Below, piece by piece: positions 1 through 7,235 of a stretch of 22,370 bases of DNA (the first letter of the stretch is position 1; each line of letters begins with the position of its first letter). Made by a program: the position numbers and the translations under genes. The DNA lies in the IMG/VR virus record IMGVR_UViG_3300034093_002302, positions 1-22,370 of that record; one strand, given 5' to 3'. Source of the stretch: a virus. The notes beneath the pieces were generated by a model. The model did not search any database and was not told where the DNA came from. It was given only the letters and a program-made list of their open reading frames with translations.

Positions 1-5
1 AATCC

Positions 6-722
6 ATGGAAATACCCATCTATCCCATGACCATCAAAGATGAGATCACCATCAAGACCCCAGACGCATTGATGAACGGGCAAGGGGTAGTTGATGTGAT
101 ACACAGTTGTTGCCCCAGTATCAAAAATGCATGGGCAACACCGTCGGTGGATCTTGATGCTATTTTTATTGCTATCAGGATTGCCAGTTACGGGTCAAGC
201 ATGGACATTGATTCTGTTTGCCCGCATTGCGGAGAGGAAAATAGACACGCAGTTGATCTTACACAATTGCTAGACAGAATCCAACCACCAGACTATGTAC
301 CTGTTGAAATTGAAGATTTGACCTTTGAATTCATGCCACAAAACTTCAAAAACTACAATGATGCCAACTTGGTTGTGTACGAGCAACAAAAACTAATTGC
401 TGCAATTACTGATAGTACCTTGACCGACGAGGAAAAAGTACAGCAGTTCAATACTATTTTTCCTCGCTTGACAGACATGAATGTTGGTAATATTGTAAAC
501 AACATTTTGGCCATTAATGCCAATGGCAGCAGAGTCACTGAGAGACATCATGTGAAAGAATTTATCATGAACTGTGATCGTAAAGTGTTTGCTCAGATAA
601 AGCAAACAGTCGATGCCTTTGCTGACTCTGCTAAAATCAAATCATTAGCAGCACAATGTACCGCTTGTTCAGGCACGTACCTGCAAGAACTCACGTTTGA
701 TCAAGCAAATTTTTTCGTGTAA
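6..722 (+). CDS. 26: Baseplate hub protein, T4 gp26-like
   Basis: This 238-residue protein resembles the T4 gp26 family, which helps assemble the central hub of the tail baseplate. Two cysteine pairs are visible, CPHC at residues 72-75 and CTAC at 218-221, spaced as expected for one zinc site joining the middle and C-terminal parts. The N-terminus (MEIPIYPMTIK) and an IFIAIRIASYG segment before the first pair fit the family as I remember it. The next gene starts 11 bases downstream, in line with the 26-51 order of T4. The start lies 6 bases from the window edge, so no ribosome site can be checked and an upstream start cannot be excluded. Confidence 0.75.
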   Translation: MEIPIYPMTIKDEITIKTPDALMNGQGVVDVIHSCCPSIKNAWATPSVDLDAIFIAIRIASYGSSMDIDSVCPHCGEENRHAVDLTQLLDRIQPPDYVPVEIEDLTFEFMPQNFKNYNDANLVVYEQQKLIAAITDSTLTDEEKVQQFNTIFPRLTDMNVGNIVNNILAINANGSRVTERHHVKEFIMNCDRKVFAQIKQTVDAFADSAKIKSLAAQCTACSGTYLQELTFDQANFFV

Positions 723-733
723 GGCTTTTGACC

Positions 734-946
734 ATGTCCGACCAAGACATAGTCTCGTATTTTGATCAACTGGAAAGACAGTCAAAAGCCTTAAAAGAAG
801 AAGCACTAAGACTGGCCTGGTACATGCGTGGTGGATTAAGCTACGATGATGCCATGCACTTGAGCCAATCTGATAGAGAAATAATTGGTAAAATTGTTAA
901 AGATAATTTAGAAACTGCTAAAAAAAGTGGAATGCCATTTTTTTAG
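734..946 (+). CDS. Small conserved T4-like phage protein following gp26
   Basis: A 70-residue, probably helical protein. An in-frame TTG lies at 728, but I chose the ATG at 734 because AAGG at 721-724 is well placed as its ribosome site. The sequence contains LAWYMRGGLSYDDAM, then SDREIIGKIVKDNLE, and ends KKSGMPFF; I associate this pattern with short proteins beside gp26 in aquatic T4-like phages. By position it could take the place of gp51, the hub assembly factor, but T4 gp51 is much longer and I cannot show homology. A role in hub assembly, perhaps as a chaperone, is inference. It is the last plus-strand gene before the non-coding gap. Confidence 0.7.
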   Translation: MSDQDIVSYFDQLERQSKALKEEALRLAWYMRGGLSYDDAMHLSQSDREIIGKIVKDNLETAKKSGMPFF

Positions 947-1409
947 TAAAAGAATATCAAAGTTGTTAAACAGTATCTAATCATTCAAGACTAACTTCGT
1001 TAGTCTATTGATATCGCTTGCGCTCATCAATGTTTTCTTAAAAGCAGCTAAGACAGTTTCATCTAGATTAATCAGTCACTCTTTGCCCTGGCCGGGCAAA
1101 AAATATATTGCGCTTCATCTGAGTAGCACAGTCACTGATATTAGAGCATTACAGAGGCGGTTGTCCTGTACCTCGAGCTCCGTCTTTATACAACGGCAGG
1201 TTAGTTTATACATATCAGCATACAATTAACCCTGCGATATCGCTATCGCGTCTTTTAGCTTGTTATTATCTTCAAACAATCAAATCGCAGCGTTTAAAAG
1301 CGATCTTCATCCCAAGGGGTAGTGATTGAGTGCTCGTTGCAGCGACGAGGCTTCCGTCCCTGTGATCTGTGATCCAGGTATAGGGCACACGATGTTAGCT
1401 TGTGCTAGC
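947..1409. other. Hairpin-rich non-coding gap between convergent gene blocks
   Basis: No convincing gene is present, but inverted repeats are dense: 988-995/999-1006 (8 bp), 1007-1012/1026-1031 (6 bp), 1082-1088/1094-1100 (7 bp), 1197-1203/1227-1234 (7 bp, one bulge), 1234-1239/1244-1249 (6 bp), 1284-1288/1300-1304 (5 bp), 1333-1339/1343-1349 (7 bp), 1359-1367/1371-1378 (8 bp, one bulge) and 1394-1399/1404-1409 (6 bp). ATCAGT at 1071-1076 can also pair with ACTGAT at 1134-1139 and would enclose the 1082 hairpin. The stems at 1333 and 1394 each contain a G-U pair when read as plus-strand RNA, which becomes an A-C mismatch on the minus strand. No tRNA T-loop was found on either strand, and I recognise no known RNA family. 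Confidence 0.5.
1234..1256 (+). terminator. Possible weak intrinsic terminator
   Basis: A 6-bp stem, GCGATA with TATCGC around a TCGC loop at 1234-1249, is followed by GTCTTTT. This is the only hairpin in the gap with a T-rich tail on its 3' side. The stem is short and the tail imperfect, so termination of transcripts from the gp26 block here is only a possibility. Confidence 0.2.
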
Positions 1410-1844
1410 TCAACTGCCTAACTTGTTTTTGATGTGGGAGCCATGGACACGAACGCTGATCTGTCCGTTATAATAATCATCTGATTCTAAGACTTGGTGT
1501 CTAAATTGTTCACGTGCTTCGATGTAGGAGCACTCTGATTTGGATTTGCAATAAAAAAGTATTTCTCTAGTAAACTTGTCTGAGCCTAATATTTCTATGT
1601 CTTTGTTTAGTTCGTCGTTTGAGCCATAATATGTTTGCCAATCTGAATCTATTTTACTTCTAATTTTCTTTCTTTTTTTGTTACCATTTTTGAGCTTTAC
1701 TACTCGATAAGTAGTTTTGCTAAATTTAGCAAGTTTTTTACCTATGTATTTACGACCCGACACTGTATTTGTAATAATATAAACATACCCGACGCAATCT
1801 TCGGGTAATGTTTCAATCTGTGTGTTCTCAAATAACCATGTCAT
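1410..1844 (-). CDS. SegE-like GIY-YIG endonuclease
   Basis: This 144-residue protein has a GIY-YIG nuclease signature: GYVYIITN at residues 19-26 and KYIGKK at 32-37. A basic stretch follows (about 49-64), then WQTYYGSNDELNKDI, then REILFYCKSKSECSYIEAREQF with Glu109 as the likely metal-binding glutamate. This arrangement matches the SegE-type branch of T4-like phages, whose members act as free-standing homing nucleases. The gene begins 9 bases after the SDR gene and is the last of the minus operon; AAGG lies rather far upstream of its ATG. It might move neighbouring DNA between phages or be a domesticated nuclease. Its target cannot be inferred. A hairpin (1394-1409) abuts the stop codon. 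Confidence 0.8.
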   Translation of the reverse strand: MTWLFENTQIETLPEDCVGYVYIITNTVSGRKYIGKKLAKFSKTTYRVVKLKNGNKKRKKIRSKIDSDWQTYYGSNDELNKDIEILGSDKFTREILFYCKSKSECSYIEAREQFRHQVLESDDYYNGQISVRVHGSHIKNKLGS

Positions 1845-1853
1845 GTAACATAA

Positions 1854-2438
1854 TTATGCCTTGTAATCAAGATTGCAATAAAATGTTATTTCTTCAATAC
1901 AGGTACTTGGACTAGTGGTCACTGCATATTTTATAAAATCTGACACTTCTGCCAGGTTAATACCGTTGCCAGTCCATGTTGCACGACTGCGACTAAGCTC
2001 TGTATCTAAGCGATCTAGAGTAATCAAGGTTGTTTTAAACGGTACATGATTGGTCTTAAATGATGCGGTACACTGCTTACTGGCATGGGCCAGTGCTGCT
2101 TTGGCCACACGATACGTTTCAAAGCCAGGCTCACGAGCAACAATACTTTTTTCTCCGGTACTGCCTACGTTAAAAATATAACCCAATTTACCTGCCTGTT
2201 TCCATGCATCGTACACTGCTGCCAGTACCTGTACTTGACCAAAGTTAGCCCAAGATTCTTGGGGAGGCCCATCAAATGCATTGTTTACAAATACATCATA
2301 CTTTAAACTATGTTCTGCAATCTGCTCTACATCTTTGGTAATGTCAAATCCAGTGGATCTGCTAATACCATCTGCACCAAACACATTACATAAAAATTGT
2401 CCTAGCCCCCTATTGCCGCCTGTTACTAGCATCTTCAT
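1854..2438 (-). CDS. Short-chain dehydrogenase/reductase (SDR)
   Basis: A 194-residue NAD(P)-dependent oxidoreductase of the SDR family. TGGNRGLG at residues 6-13 is the Rossmann nucleotide-binding loop, VNNA at 51-54 the structural motif, Ser93 a candidate catalytic serine, and YRVAK at 109-113 supplies the catalytic Tyr and Lys. It is somewhat short for the family, so substrate-binding parts may be reduced. An in-frame ATG at 2462 exists, but the ATG at 2438 is preferred: it overlaps the previous stop as ATGA and has a perfect AAGGAGG 9 bases upstream. The substrate is unknown. Its position directly after two radical SAM enzymes suggests a shared pathway, for example on a sugar or modified nucleotide; that is inference. 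Confidence 0.85.
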   Translation of the reverse strand: MKMLVTGGNRGLGQFLCNVFGADGISRSTGFDITKDVEQIAEHSLKYDVFVNNAFDGPPQESWANFGQVQVLAAVYDAWKQAGKLGYIFNVGSTGEKSIVAREPGFETYRVAKAALAHASKQCTASFKTNHVPFKTTLITLDRLDTELSRSRATWTGNGINLAEVSDFIKYAVTTSPSTCIEEITFYCNLDYKA

Positions 2439-3550
2439 CTGATGGATCCTCCTTGATCCCATACTTTAGTAAACTTTTCTCCACACGTCATGGCACATTC
2501 CATGATACGATCTTTTGTGCCCCAGCCTGCGGCTAGTTCTTGCCAAAATTTAGATTTAAAAATATTCTCTAAACTGCAATTGTTTAAATCTAGTTCTGTT
2601 TGATATTTCTGTACAAACTGCTGAATCTGAACCTTGCCATCTACGTAACTGTGCTGACTGCTTCCGGGCAATGCACCAGGTGTGTGAAATCTAGCATCGT
2701 ACAGGTTATGGTTGAAAAAATTGCAAGGCAGTACCAGCCCTTGCGCATTGACAGCAACTTTTTTACCCGCAGCAGCATCGCATTGGATTGTGGTCTGCTG
2801 CAGATATTCTCCAAAACTTCCGTACATGTGTTTTAACACTTGTATCTTTTGTACACTGGGATTGCGTAATTCTGCGCTGGTTGGAGCTTCTAATTGAAAT
2901 TCAACATCGCCTTTTTTATCCATTACCGGCCAGTATTTGAATTCTGTTTCATTTTGATGATCGTAAAAGCGACCGGTCTTTCTTGCTAGAAAATTAAAAA
3001 ATCCATATTCCTTGCTCAACTGCCTGGCCTGTTCCGATTGATGTTCGTTGTGCTTGAACGCAATAAAGTTCCATTGCGCCCTACCGCCTGCTTTAATATA
3101 TGCTCTTGCATTACGCATGGCAACTGTGTATTTTACATTACGACGATACAAATGTAAAGTATCTTCTAGTCCATCGAACCCAAAGTCAATTTGCCCGTAC
3201 CCGTTCATTATGGTAGCAATTTCTGCCCAGTAATGTTCGTCGTGTACACCGCCATTGGTATGAACATACAGCCACAGCGTGGGATTCTTGCGTCTAAAGT
3301 CCTGTAGAATATCTAAAAAATCTGGATGCATTATAGGGTCGCCATAACTGCCACAGAAAAATACCTGTCTAAGCTTACCGCAATGTTCAACACTAAATGC
3401 CGCATCAATGGCCTCTCTACTCAAATGCACCAGCGGCATGTAGGGATTAACGCCTTGCCCTAATTCATTCCGGGGACATTGAGGACAGGCAGCATTACAA
3501 TAGGTTGTAATTTCAATTTGGTACTCGGTTATGTTGTTATAATTAAACAT
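2435..3550 (-). CDS. Radical SAM enzyme with SPASM-like C-terminal domain
   Basis: A 371-residue radical S-adenosylmethionine enzyme. The cluster motif CNAACPQC has Cys18, Cys22 and Cys25 in the CxxxCxxC order that holds the catalytic [4Fe-4S]. A CGSYGDP segment and an LYVHTNGG strand continue the barrel. The C-terminal part carries Cys257, Cys276, Cys325, Cys352 and Cys356; the C-x18-C pair around a QGLVLPC turn and the closing CAMTC look like a SPASM domain binding extra Fe-S clusters, as in peptide-modifying maturases. I start at the ATG at 3550, which overlaps the upstream stop by 8 bases (AATGTTTAA); an in-frame ATG at 3649 would add 33 residues overlapping a better gene. Similar proteins occur in aquatic phages as I recall. 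The substrate is unknown. Confidence 0.85.
   Translation of the reverse strand: MFNYNNITEYQIEITTYCNAACPQCPRNELGQGVNPYMPLVHLSREAIDAAFSVEHCGKLRQVFFCGSYGDPIMHPDFLDILQDFRRKNPTLWLYVHTNGGVHDEHYWAEIATIMNGYGQIDFGFDGLEDTLHLYRRNVKYTVAMRNARAYIKAGGRAQWNFIAFKHNEHQSEQARQLSKEYGFFNFLARKTGRFYDHQNETEFKYWPVMDKKGDVEFQLEAPTSAELRNPSVQKIQVLKHMYGSFGEYLQQTTIQCDAAAGKKVAVNAQGLVLPCNFFNHNLYDARFHTPGALPGSSQHSYVDGKVQIQQFVQKYQTELDLNNCSLENIFKSKFWQELAAGWGTKDRIMECAMTCGEKFTKVWDQGGSIR
2448..2454 (-). promoter_or_regulatory. Strong Shine-Dalgarno deciding the SDR start
   Basis: AAGGAGG on the minus strand, 9 bases before the ATG at 2438 and inside the last codons of the upstream radical SAM gene. It lies downstream of the alternative ATG at 2462, so it rules in favour of the shorter SDR. 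It is the strongest ribosome site I noticed in the minus operon. Confidence 0.8.
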
Positions 3551-4028
3551 TAAAGTATGCTTTAATCTGCTGTAACACTTCTTTAGTTGTTTGTTGTCCG
3601 TCCATGGTTGTGTCATTGATATTAAACAAATCTTGTATCCATGAATCAATTGGGCTATTAAAATTTAGTAATAAAACTCCGTTGTGTCCAAGATATAAAC
3701 TATGCTCCGGTGGCCCAACGGTGTCCCACGGAGGTAGATATGCCAATTGCTTAAATTTGTGTATGTGATACTTTAAGTCAACATCGTTGATGTAAATCTT
3801 ATGTAATTCAAAATACTTGTCTGGGTTATTATCTAACAAATAGTTTTTTCCGTAGTGCTCTATTTTAAGATCATTGCAGTCTTGGAAATCTAGCGTAAAT
3901 TCTTTTTCCCACGTCGTGGAATTAGCTTCAAATCTGTCAATAATGACATCATTGATCTTGATCATTATCAACGGCCATCCATTGCTATTCTGTGAGTGAT
4001 ATTCTAATTTTAGTTTTATACTTGCCAT
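3543..4028 (-). CDS. Uncharacterised beta-rich protein between two radical SAM genes
   Basis: A 161-residue protein that I do not recognise. It alternates short hydrophobic and charged stretches (IKLKLEYHSQNS, WEKEFTLDF, LYLGHNGVLLLNF), which suggests a beta-sandwich, and ends in a helical QQTTKEVLQQIKAYFNV. Aromatic residues are frequent, as in carbohydrate-binding folds, but that is only an impression. No signal peptide, membrane segment or cysteine motif is seen; it has a single cysteine. Its first 44 bases overlap the end of the upstream radical SAM gene; an internal ATG at 3965 would avoid the overlap but cut an apparent strand. Its stop overlaps the next radical SAM start by 8 bases. 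It may be a partner or substrate of these enzymes. Confidence 0.7.
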   Translation of the reverse strand: MASIKLKLEYHSQNSNGWPLIMIKINDVIIDRFEANSTTWEKEFTLDFQDCNDLKIEHYGKNYLLDNNPDKYFELHKIYINDVDLKYHIHKFKQLAYLPPWDTVGPPEHSLYLGHNGVLLLNFNSPIDSWIQDLFNINDTTMDGQQTTKEVLQQIKAYFNV

Positions 4029-5469
4029 TGGTTATCTTTTTGTATGCTTCTTTGAGTCTTAATAGCTGACTGTCACCGTTCCAAATTTTATAACCCAGCT
4101 CCATTAATATTTCCTGCAATTTTATTCTACGATTAATGCGTTCTTTAAATGTTAATTGCGGATTTATTGCCAAGGTCCAATCAAATCCCACAGCCTCGCT
4201 GTGGAACTCTTCATGCAACGGAGTGCCTTCGTCAATACTGGCAGTGCTGCCTAAGTTAACTCCGTAAATAGTTCCATCAAGCGCATACTTCTTGTATTGT
4301 TTAAATCTTTCTATTCCTACATTAAAGTCTTGTTCGGTTTCTGTTGGGTATCCAACTATCATTAAAAAGTAACAATTCATATCATTTTTATGCATCTGAG
4401 CTAAGGTAAAATCAAGATCGTCGTCGGTAAATCCTTTTTTCATATGATCACGCACAGATTCACTCAAGCTTTCTATACCTAGTGCTACTCCATTCATACC
4501 AGCAATAGCTGCCAATTGATAATCAGCTTCGGTGAATACAGTGGGGTTACGCACAATAAACTGTCCTCCCCAGCTGAAAAATTTTGAAGGCAGATTGTTA
4601 TTTTTATAAAAAGCTGCTAGGGTTTCACACAACTCTCTAAAATTCTTCACACTACCATTGATTAGACTATCAGTAAACCAAAAATTAGTAACATTGTATT
4701 TTTTAAAATGGTAAATCATTTCATTGGCTACACTAATTCCGGATCTAAACCTATATTTTTTCCATGCCACATGTATGTCGCAGAAGCTGCATTTGCGCAC
4801 ACATCCTCTGCTACTGGTAATTGGTATTTGTGGAGTTTTAGAGGTATAGCGATACTCTAACTCAATCACATCATCATAGTTAGGATAAGCAATATTATCT
4901 AAGTCATCTATCTGATTGGCTAAATCGTTGTTGATACCAGGTGCATCGTATTTTCCCTGTAGCAGATTGATAATATTAACATCACCTTCGCCTCTTATAT
5001 AAAAATTAATTAAATTATTAGCCAGTAATGCTGTACCAAAATCATTAGCATACGCTCCTATTCCGTTGGTGCTTATTCCAGCACCACCAATTAAAATTTG
5101 ATTCTTAAACACTGGGCGTAACTTTTGTAATAATTGTTTAGTAAAAAGCTGACACTGAAACGTAAACACGCTGATGCCTAGCCATCTAGGATTAATGCTG
5201 ACAATTTCTTCAATAATGTGTTGATAGTAAGAATCCAAATAGTCTTTTTCAGCAACATCAAGTTCAGCTTCGGTAATGTTTAAACTAAAATATTGATCTA
5301 GTTTTTGTGCAATAACAACATCTGTACACTCAGAATATAGTTTTAAATTATAATCTTTAACTTGAGCAGTATACCCGTGATGCTCGCAGATTCCTTTTAA
5401 TAAACTAGTAGCTGCAGGTGGATATACCAAGGATATTTGCGGCACATTTATTAAAAGAATATCTATCAT
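3985..5469 (-). CDS. Cobalamin-binding-type radical SAM enzyme
   Basis: A 494-residue protein with the two-domain plan of B12-binding radical SAM enzymes. Residues 1-170 look like the cobalamin-binding Rossmann domain: VYPPAATSLLKGI near the start, LGISVFTFQCQLFTKQLL at 97-114, ILIGGAGIST at 125-134 and FYIRGEGD at 156-163. No DxHxxG motif was seen, so cobalamin ligation would not use that histidine. The radical SAM domain follows, with SSRGCVRKCSFC placing Cys223, Cys227 and Cys230, then a FTDSLINGS strand, GIES at 327-330 and a MIVGYPTET turn. Members often methylate or rearrange unreactive carbons. Its ATG overlaps the gp46 stop as ATGA with no ribosome site of its own, so translation is probably coupled to gp46. 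Confidence 0.87.
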   Translation of the reverse strand: MIDILLINVPQISLVYPPAATSLLKGICEHHGYTAQVKDYNLKLYSECTDVVIAQKLDQYFSLNITEAELDVAEKDYLDSYYQHIIEEIVSINPRWLGISVFTFQCQLFTKQLLQKLRPVFKNQILIGGAGISTNGIGAYANDFGTALLANNLINFYIRGEGDVNIINLLQGKYDAPGINNDLANQIDDLDNIAYPNYDDVIELEYRYTSKTPQIPITSSRGCVRKCSFCDIHVAWKKYRFRSGISVANEMIYHFKKYNVTNFWFTDSLINGSVKNFRELCETLAAFYKNNNLPSKFFSWGGQFIVRNPTVFTEADYQLAAIAGMNGVALGIESLSESVRDHMKKGFTDDDLDFTLAQMHKNDMNCYFLMIVGYPTETEQDFNVGIERFKQYKKYALDGTIYGVNLGSTASIDEGTPLHEEFHSEAVGFDWTLAINPQLTFKERINRRIKLQEILMELGYKIWNGDSQLLRLKEAYKKITNGKYKTKIRISLTE

Positions 5470-7235
5470 ACAATATCAACATCAGTATTGTAACTGGTAA
5501 ACCCGTTTTCTTTTACTACACTTAGCACATTGTTTACCCGCCCAGCTAGCTCGTCCTTGTGTGACACTAGCCAAACTGAGCGATTGCCTTCACGTGCCAT
5601 TTTTTTCAATATAGCTAGGCTGTTCTCTACACCCGAACTATCCATGCCAGTATCAATTACTTCATCAATAAACATCAGGTTGATTGGTTGGTACAAGCTT
5701 TCCCACACATCACGGAACGCCCAGCTTAGACTCAGTATTAATCTGTTACGCTCGCCCCGACTCAGGTTGTCAAAGTCTAGCTCACGACCCAGTTCCTCAA
5801 TGCTAACTGTCAGGTCATTCAAGAACTTGACAGTGTGAGGCAAGCCAATACGATCTAGATATTGTCCCAGTCTAGCATTCAAGTAACTTAGGTTCTGATC
5901 AATAATACGTTTGCGAATGAAACTGTCTTTGTTGGTTAACAACTTGAGTAAAAAGTCTTGATGCTCTCGAACATTGGTCAATTGATTGATCATGTTGTAG
6001 TCAATTTCTTCTACTGCTTGGGTTTGCATTTCTTGGATTTGTTCGGCGTACGGATCTATTTCAAGTTGTTTTGCAGCCAACTGTTGCTGCAAGTTTTCAA
6101 TTGAATTGCGATGATTGATCGCATCTTCTTTGCTGTCATAAAAAATACTAGGAACTGGCCCTGGAACACCCAACTCTAACAATTTGGCAATATGTTCTTG
6201 TAATTGCGTATCAGTTGACAGATATTGCATGGCAGTTTCTGCCATGGCAGCACGTTTTTCGGTCAATACTTCTTGGTGTTTGCTGTCATGTAAAGATTGC
6301 CCACAGGCATAACATTCATGTTTTTCTAGTTTTTCTATTTCTGTTTTTAATTTTTCTTGAATTTTTAATAAACGCACTTGCTCTTGTTCGCACGAAATCT
6401 TCCAACGGGTTGTTTCTTTGATTTCTTTTGTCAGCTGATTGTGCAAATCCAGGCTGTCATGATTAACCAGCTCTTGTTTGATATCAATACTTGACAGCGC
6501 AGCCAATGCAGTTTCAAGTTTGGCAACGTCTTCGGCTTGTTTGTTTTGCCAAAGCGTCTGTCTGCGTCGTGTGGCATCAATTTGTTCTTGTATTCTAGCG
6601 TTGGCATCAGTTACTGCCTTGATACGATACTCTTCTGCGGTTATTGCATCTTTGCTGGCTTTCAGTTGCTCTTTCAGCAGATCAGCTTTTTCACTCAATA
6701 CTGTAATACCCAGCAGTTGCTCAATAATAGTGCGCTGTTCATTTGCTTTAAGCGCCAAGAATGGCTCAGTGTAGGTGTTAAGTGCCACAATATGCTTGAA
6801 CATGTCATGACTCATGCCCAGCATACGTTCTATGGCTGCTTGGGTTTCTCTACTATCGCCTTGACTCTCATCTGTAATTTCTTGTTCTTGATCGCCAATA
6901 TAAAATGCCATGGTGTTGGGTTTACGACCGCGTTCAATCTTGTATTCTGTGCCATTGTTTTCAAACTCAATAGTGACCAACATGTTCTTGGCATTGGTTT
7001 TGTTGATCAAGTTGTCTTTTTTGATATTGGTCAAAGCTGACCCATACAAGGCATAACTCAGTGCATTAATAATAGTAGTCTTACCAGTTCCGTTTCTGGC
7101 TCCGGTATCATCACCGCCTAGGTCCAAATTTTGTCCAAGCACCAAGGTAAGGTCACGACGATCAAATTGAACAGCCTGAGTGGTATTGCCCACGCTCATG
7201 AAATTCTTGACTGCAAGAGTTTTTATTTTAAACAT
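5466..7235 (-). CDS. 46: Recombination endonuclease subunit gp46 (Rad50/SbcC-like)
   Basis: A 589-residue SMC-type ATPase, close in length to T4 gp46. Walker A is GARNGTGKT at residues 45-53; two coiled-coil arms surround a zinc hook, CYAC at 308-311; the ABC signature LSRGERNRL begins at 491; Walker B LMFIDE is at 520-525; and an LVSHKDEL switch histidine lies near 566-573. With gp47 it resects DNA ends for recombination-dependent replication and helps degrade host DNA in T4. Its ATG overlaps the upstream stop by 8 bases (AATGTTTAA), and its own stop overlaps the first radical SAM start. Unlike many relatives, gp46 and gp47 are separated here by two small genes. Confidence 0.95.
   Translation of the reverse strand: MFKIKTLAVKNFMSVGNTTQAVQFDRRDLTLVLGQNLDLGGDDTGARNGTGKTTIINALSYALYGSALTNIKKDNLINKTNAKNMLVTIEFENNGTEYKIERGRKPNTMAFYIGDQEQEITDESQGDSRETQAAIERMLGMSHDMFKHIVALNTYTEPFLALKANEQRTIIEQLLGITVLSEKADLLKEQLKASKDAITAEEYRIKAVTDANARIQEQIDATRRRQTLWQNKQAEDVAKLETALAALSSIDIKQELVNHDSLDLHNQLTKEIKETTRWKISCEQEQVRLLKIQEKLKTEIEKLEKHECYACGQSLHDSKHQEVLTEKRAAMAETAMQYLSTDTQLQEHIAKLLELGVPGPVPSIFYDSKEDAINHRNSIENLQQQLAAKQLEIDPYAEQIQEMQTQAVEEIDYNMINQLTNVREHQDFLLKLLTNKDSFIRKRIIDQNLSYLNARLGQYLDRIGLPHTVKFLNDLTVSIEELGRELDFDNLSRGERNRLILSLSWAFRDVWESLYQPINLMFIDEVIDTGMDSSGVENSLAILKKMAREGNRSVWLVSHKDELAGRVNNVLSVVKENGFTSYNTDVDIV

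Noticed and set aside
1007-1031. Hammerhead-ribozyme-like string (TTGATGAGCGC) on the minus strand
   Set aside because: The required GAAA segment after stem II and a cleavage triplet with matching stems are absent.
1082-1103. GC-rich hairpin as a terminator
   Set aside because: It is followed by A residues on the plus strand and has no T-run on its 3' side on the minus strand.
1008-1229. 73-codon plus-strand reading frame in the gap
   Set aside because: No ribosome site, unlikely composition (Ser/Leu/Arg-rich, low acidic content), and it runs across several hairpins; no recognisable motif.
947-1409. tRNA gene or group I intron in the gap
   Set aside because: No T-loop consensus on either strand, and no recognisable P7 or S elements; the upstream SDR gene is complete, so there is no split exon for an intron.
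3551-3649. Longer start for the SPASM radical SAM gene
   Set aside because: The added 33 codons are read out of frame from the overlapping 161-residue gene and do not resemble the family.
6478-7040. Plus-strand frames within gp46
   Set aside because: Shadows of the strongly supported gp46 coding strand, with cysteine- and serine-rich implausible products.
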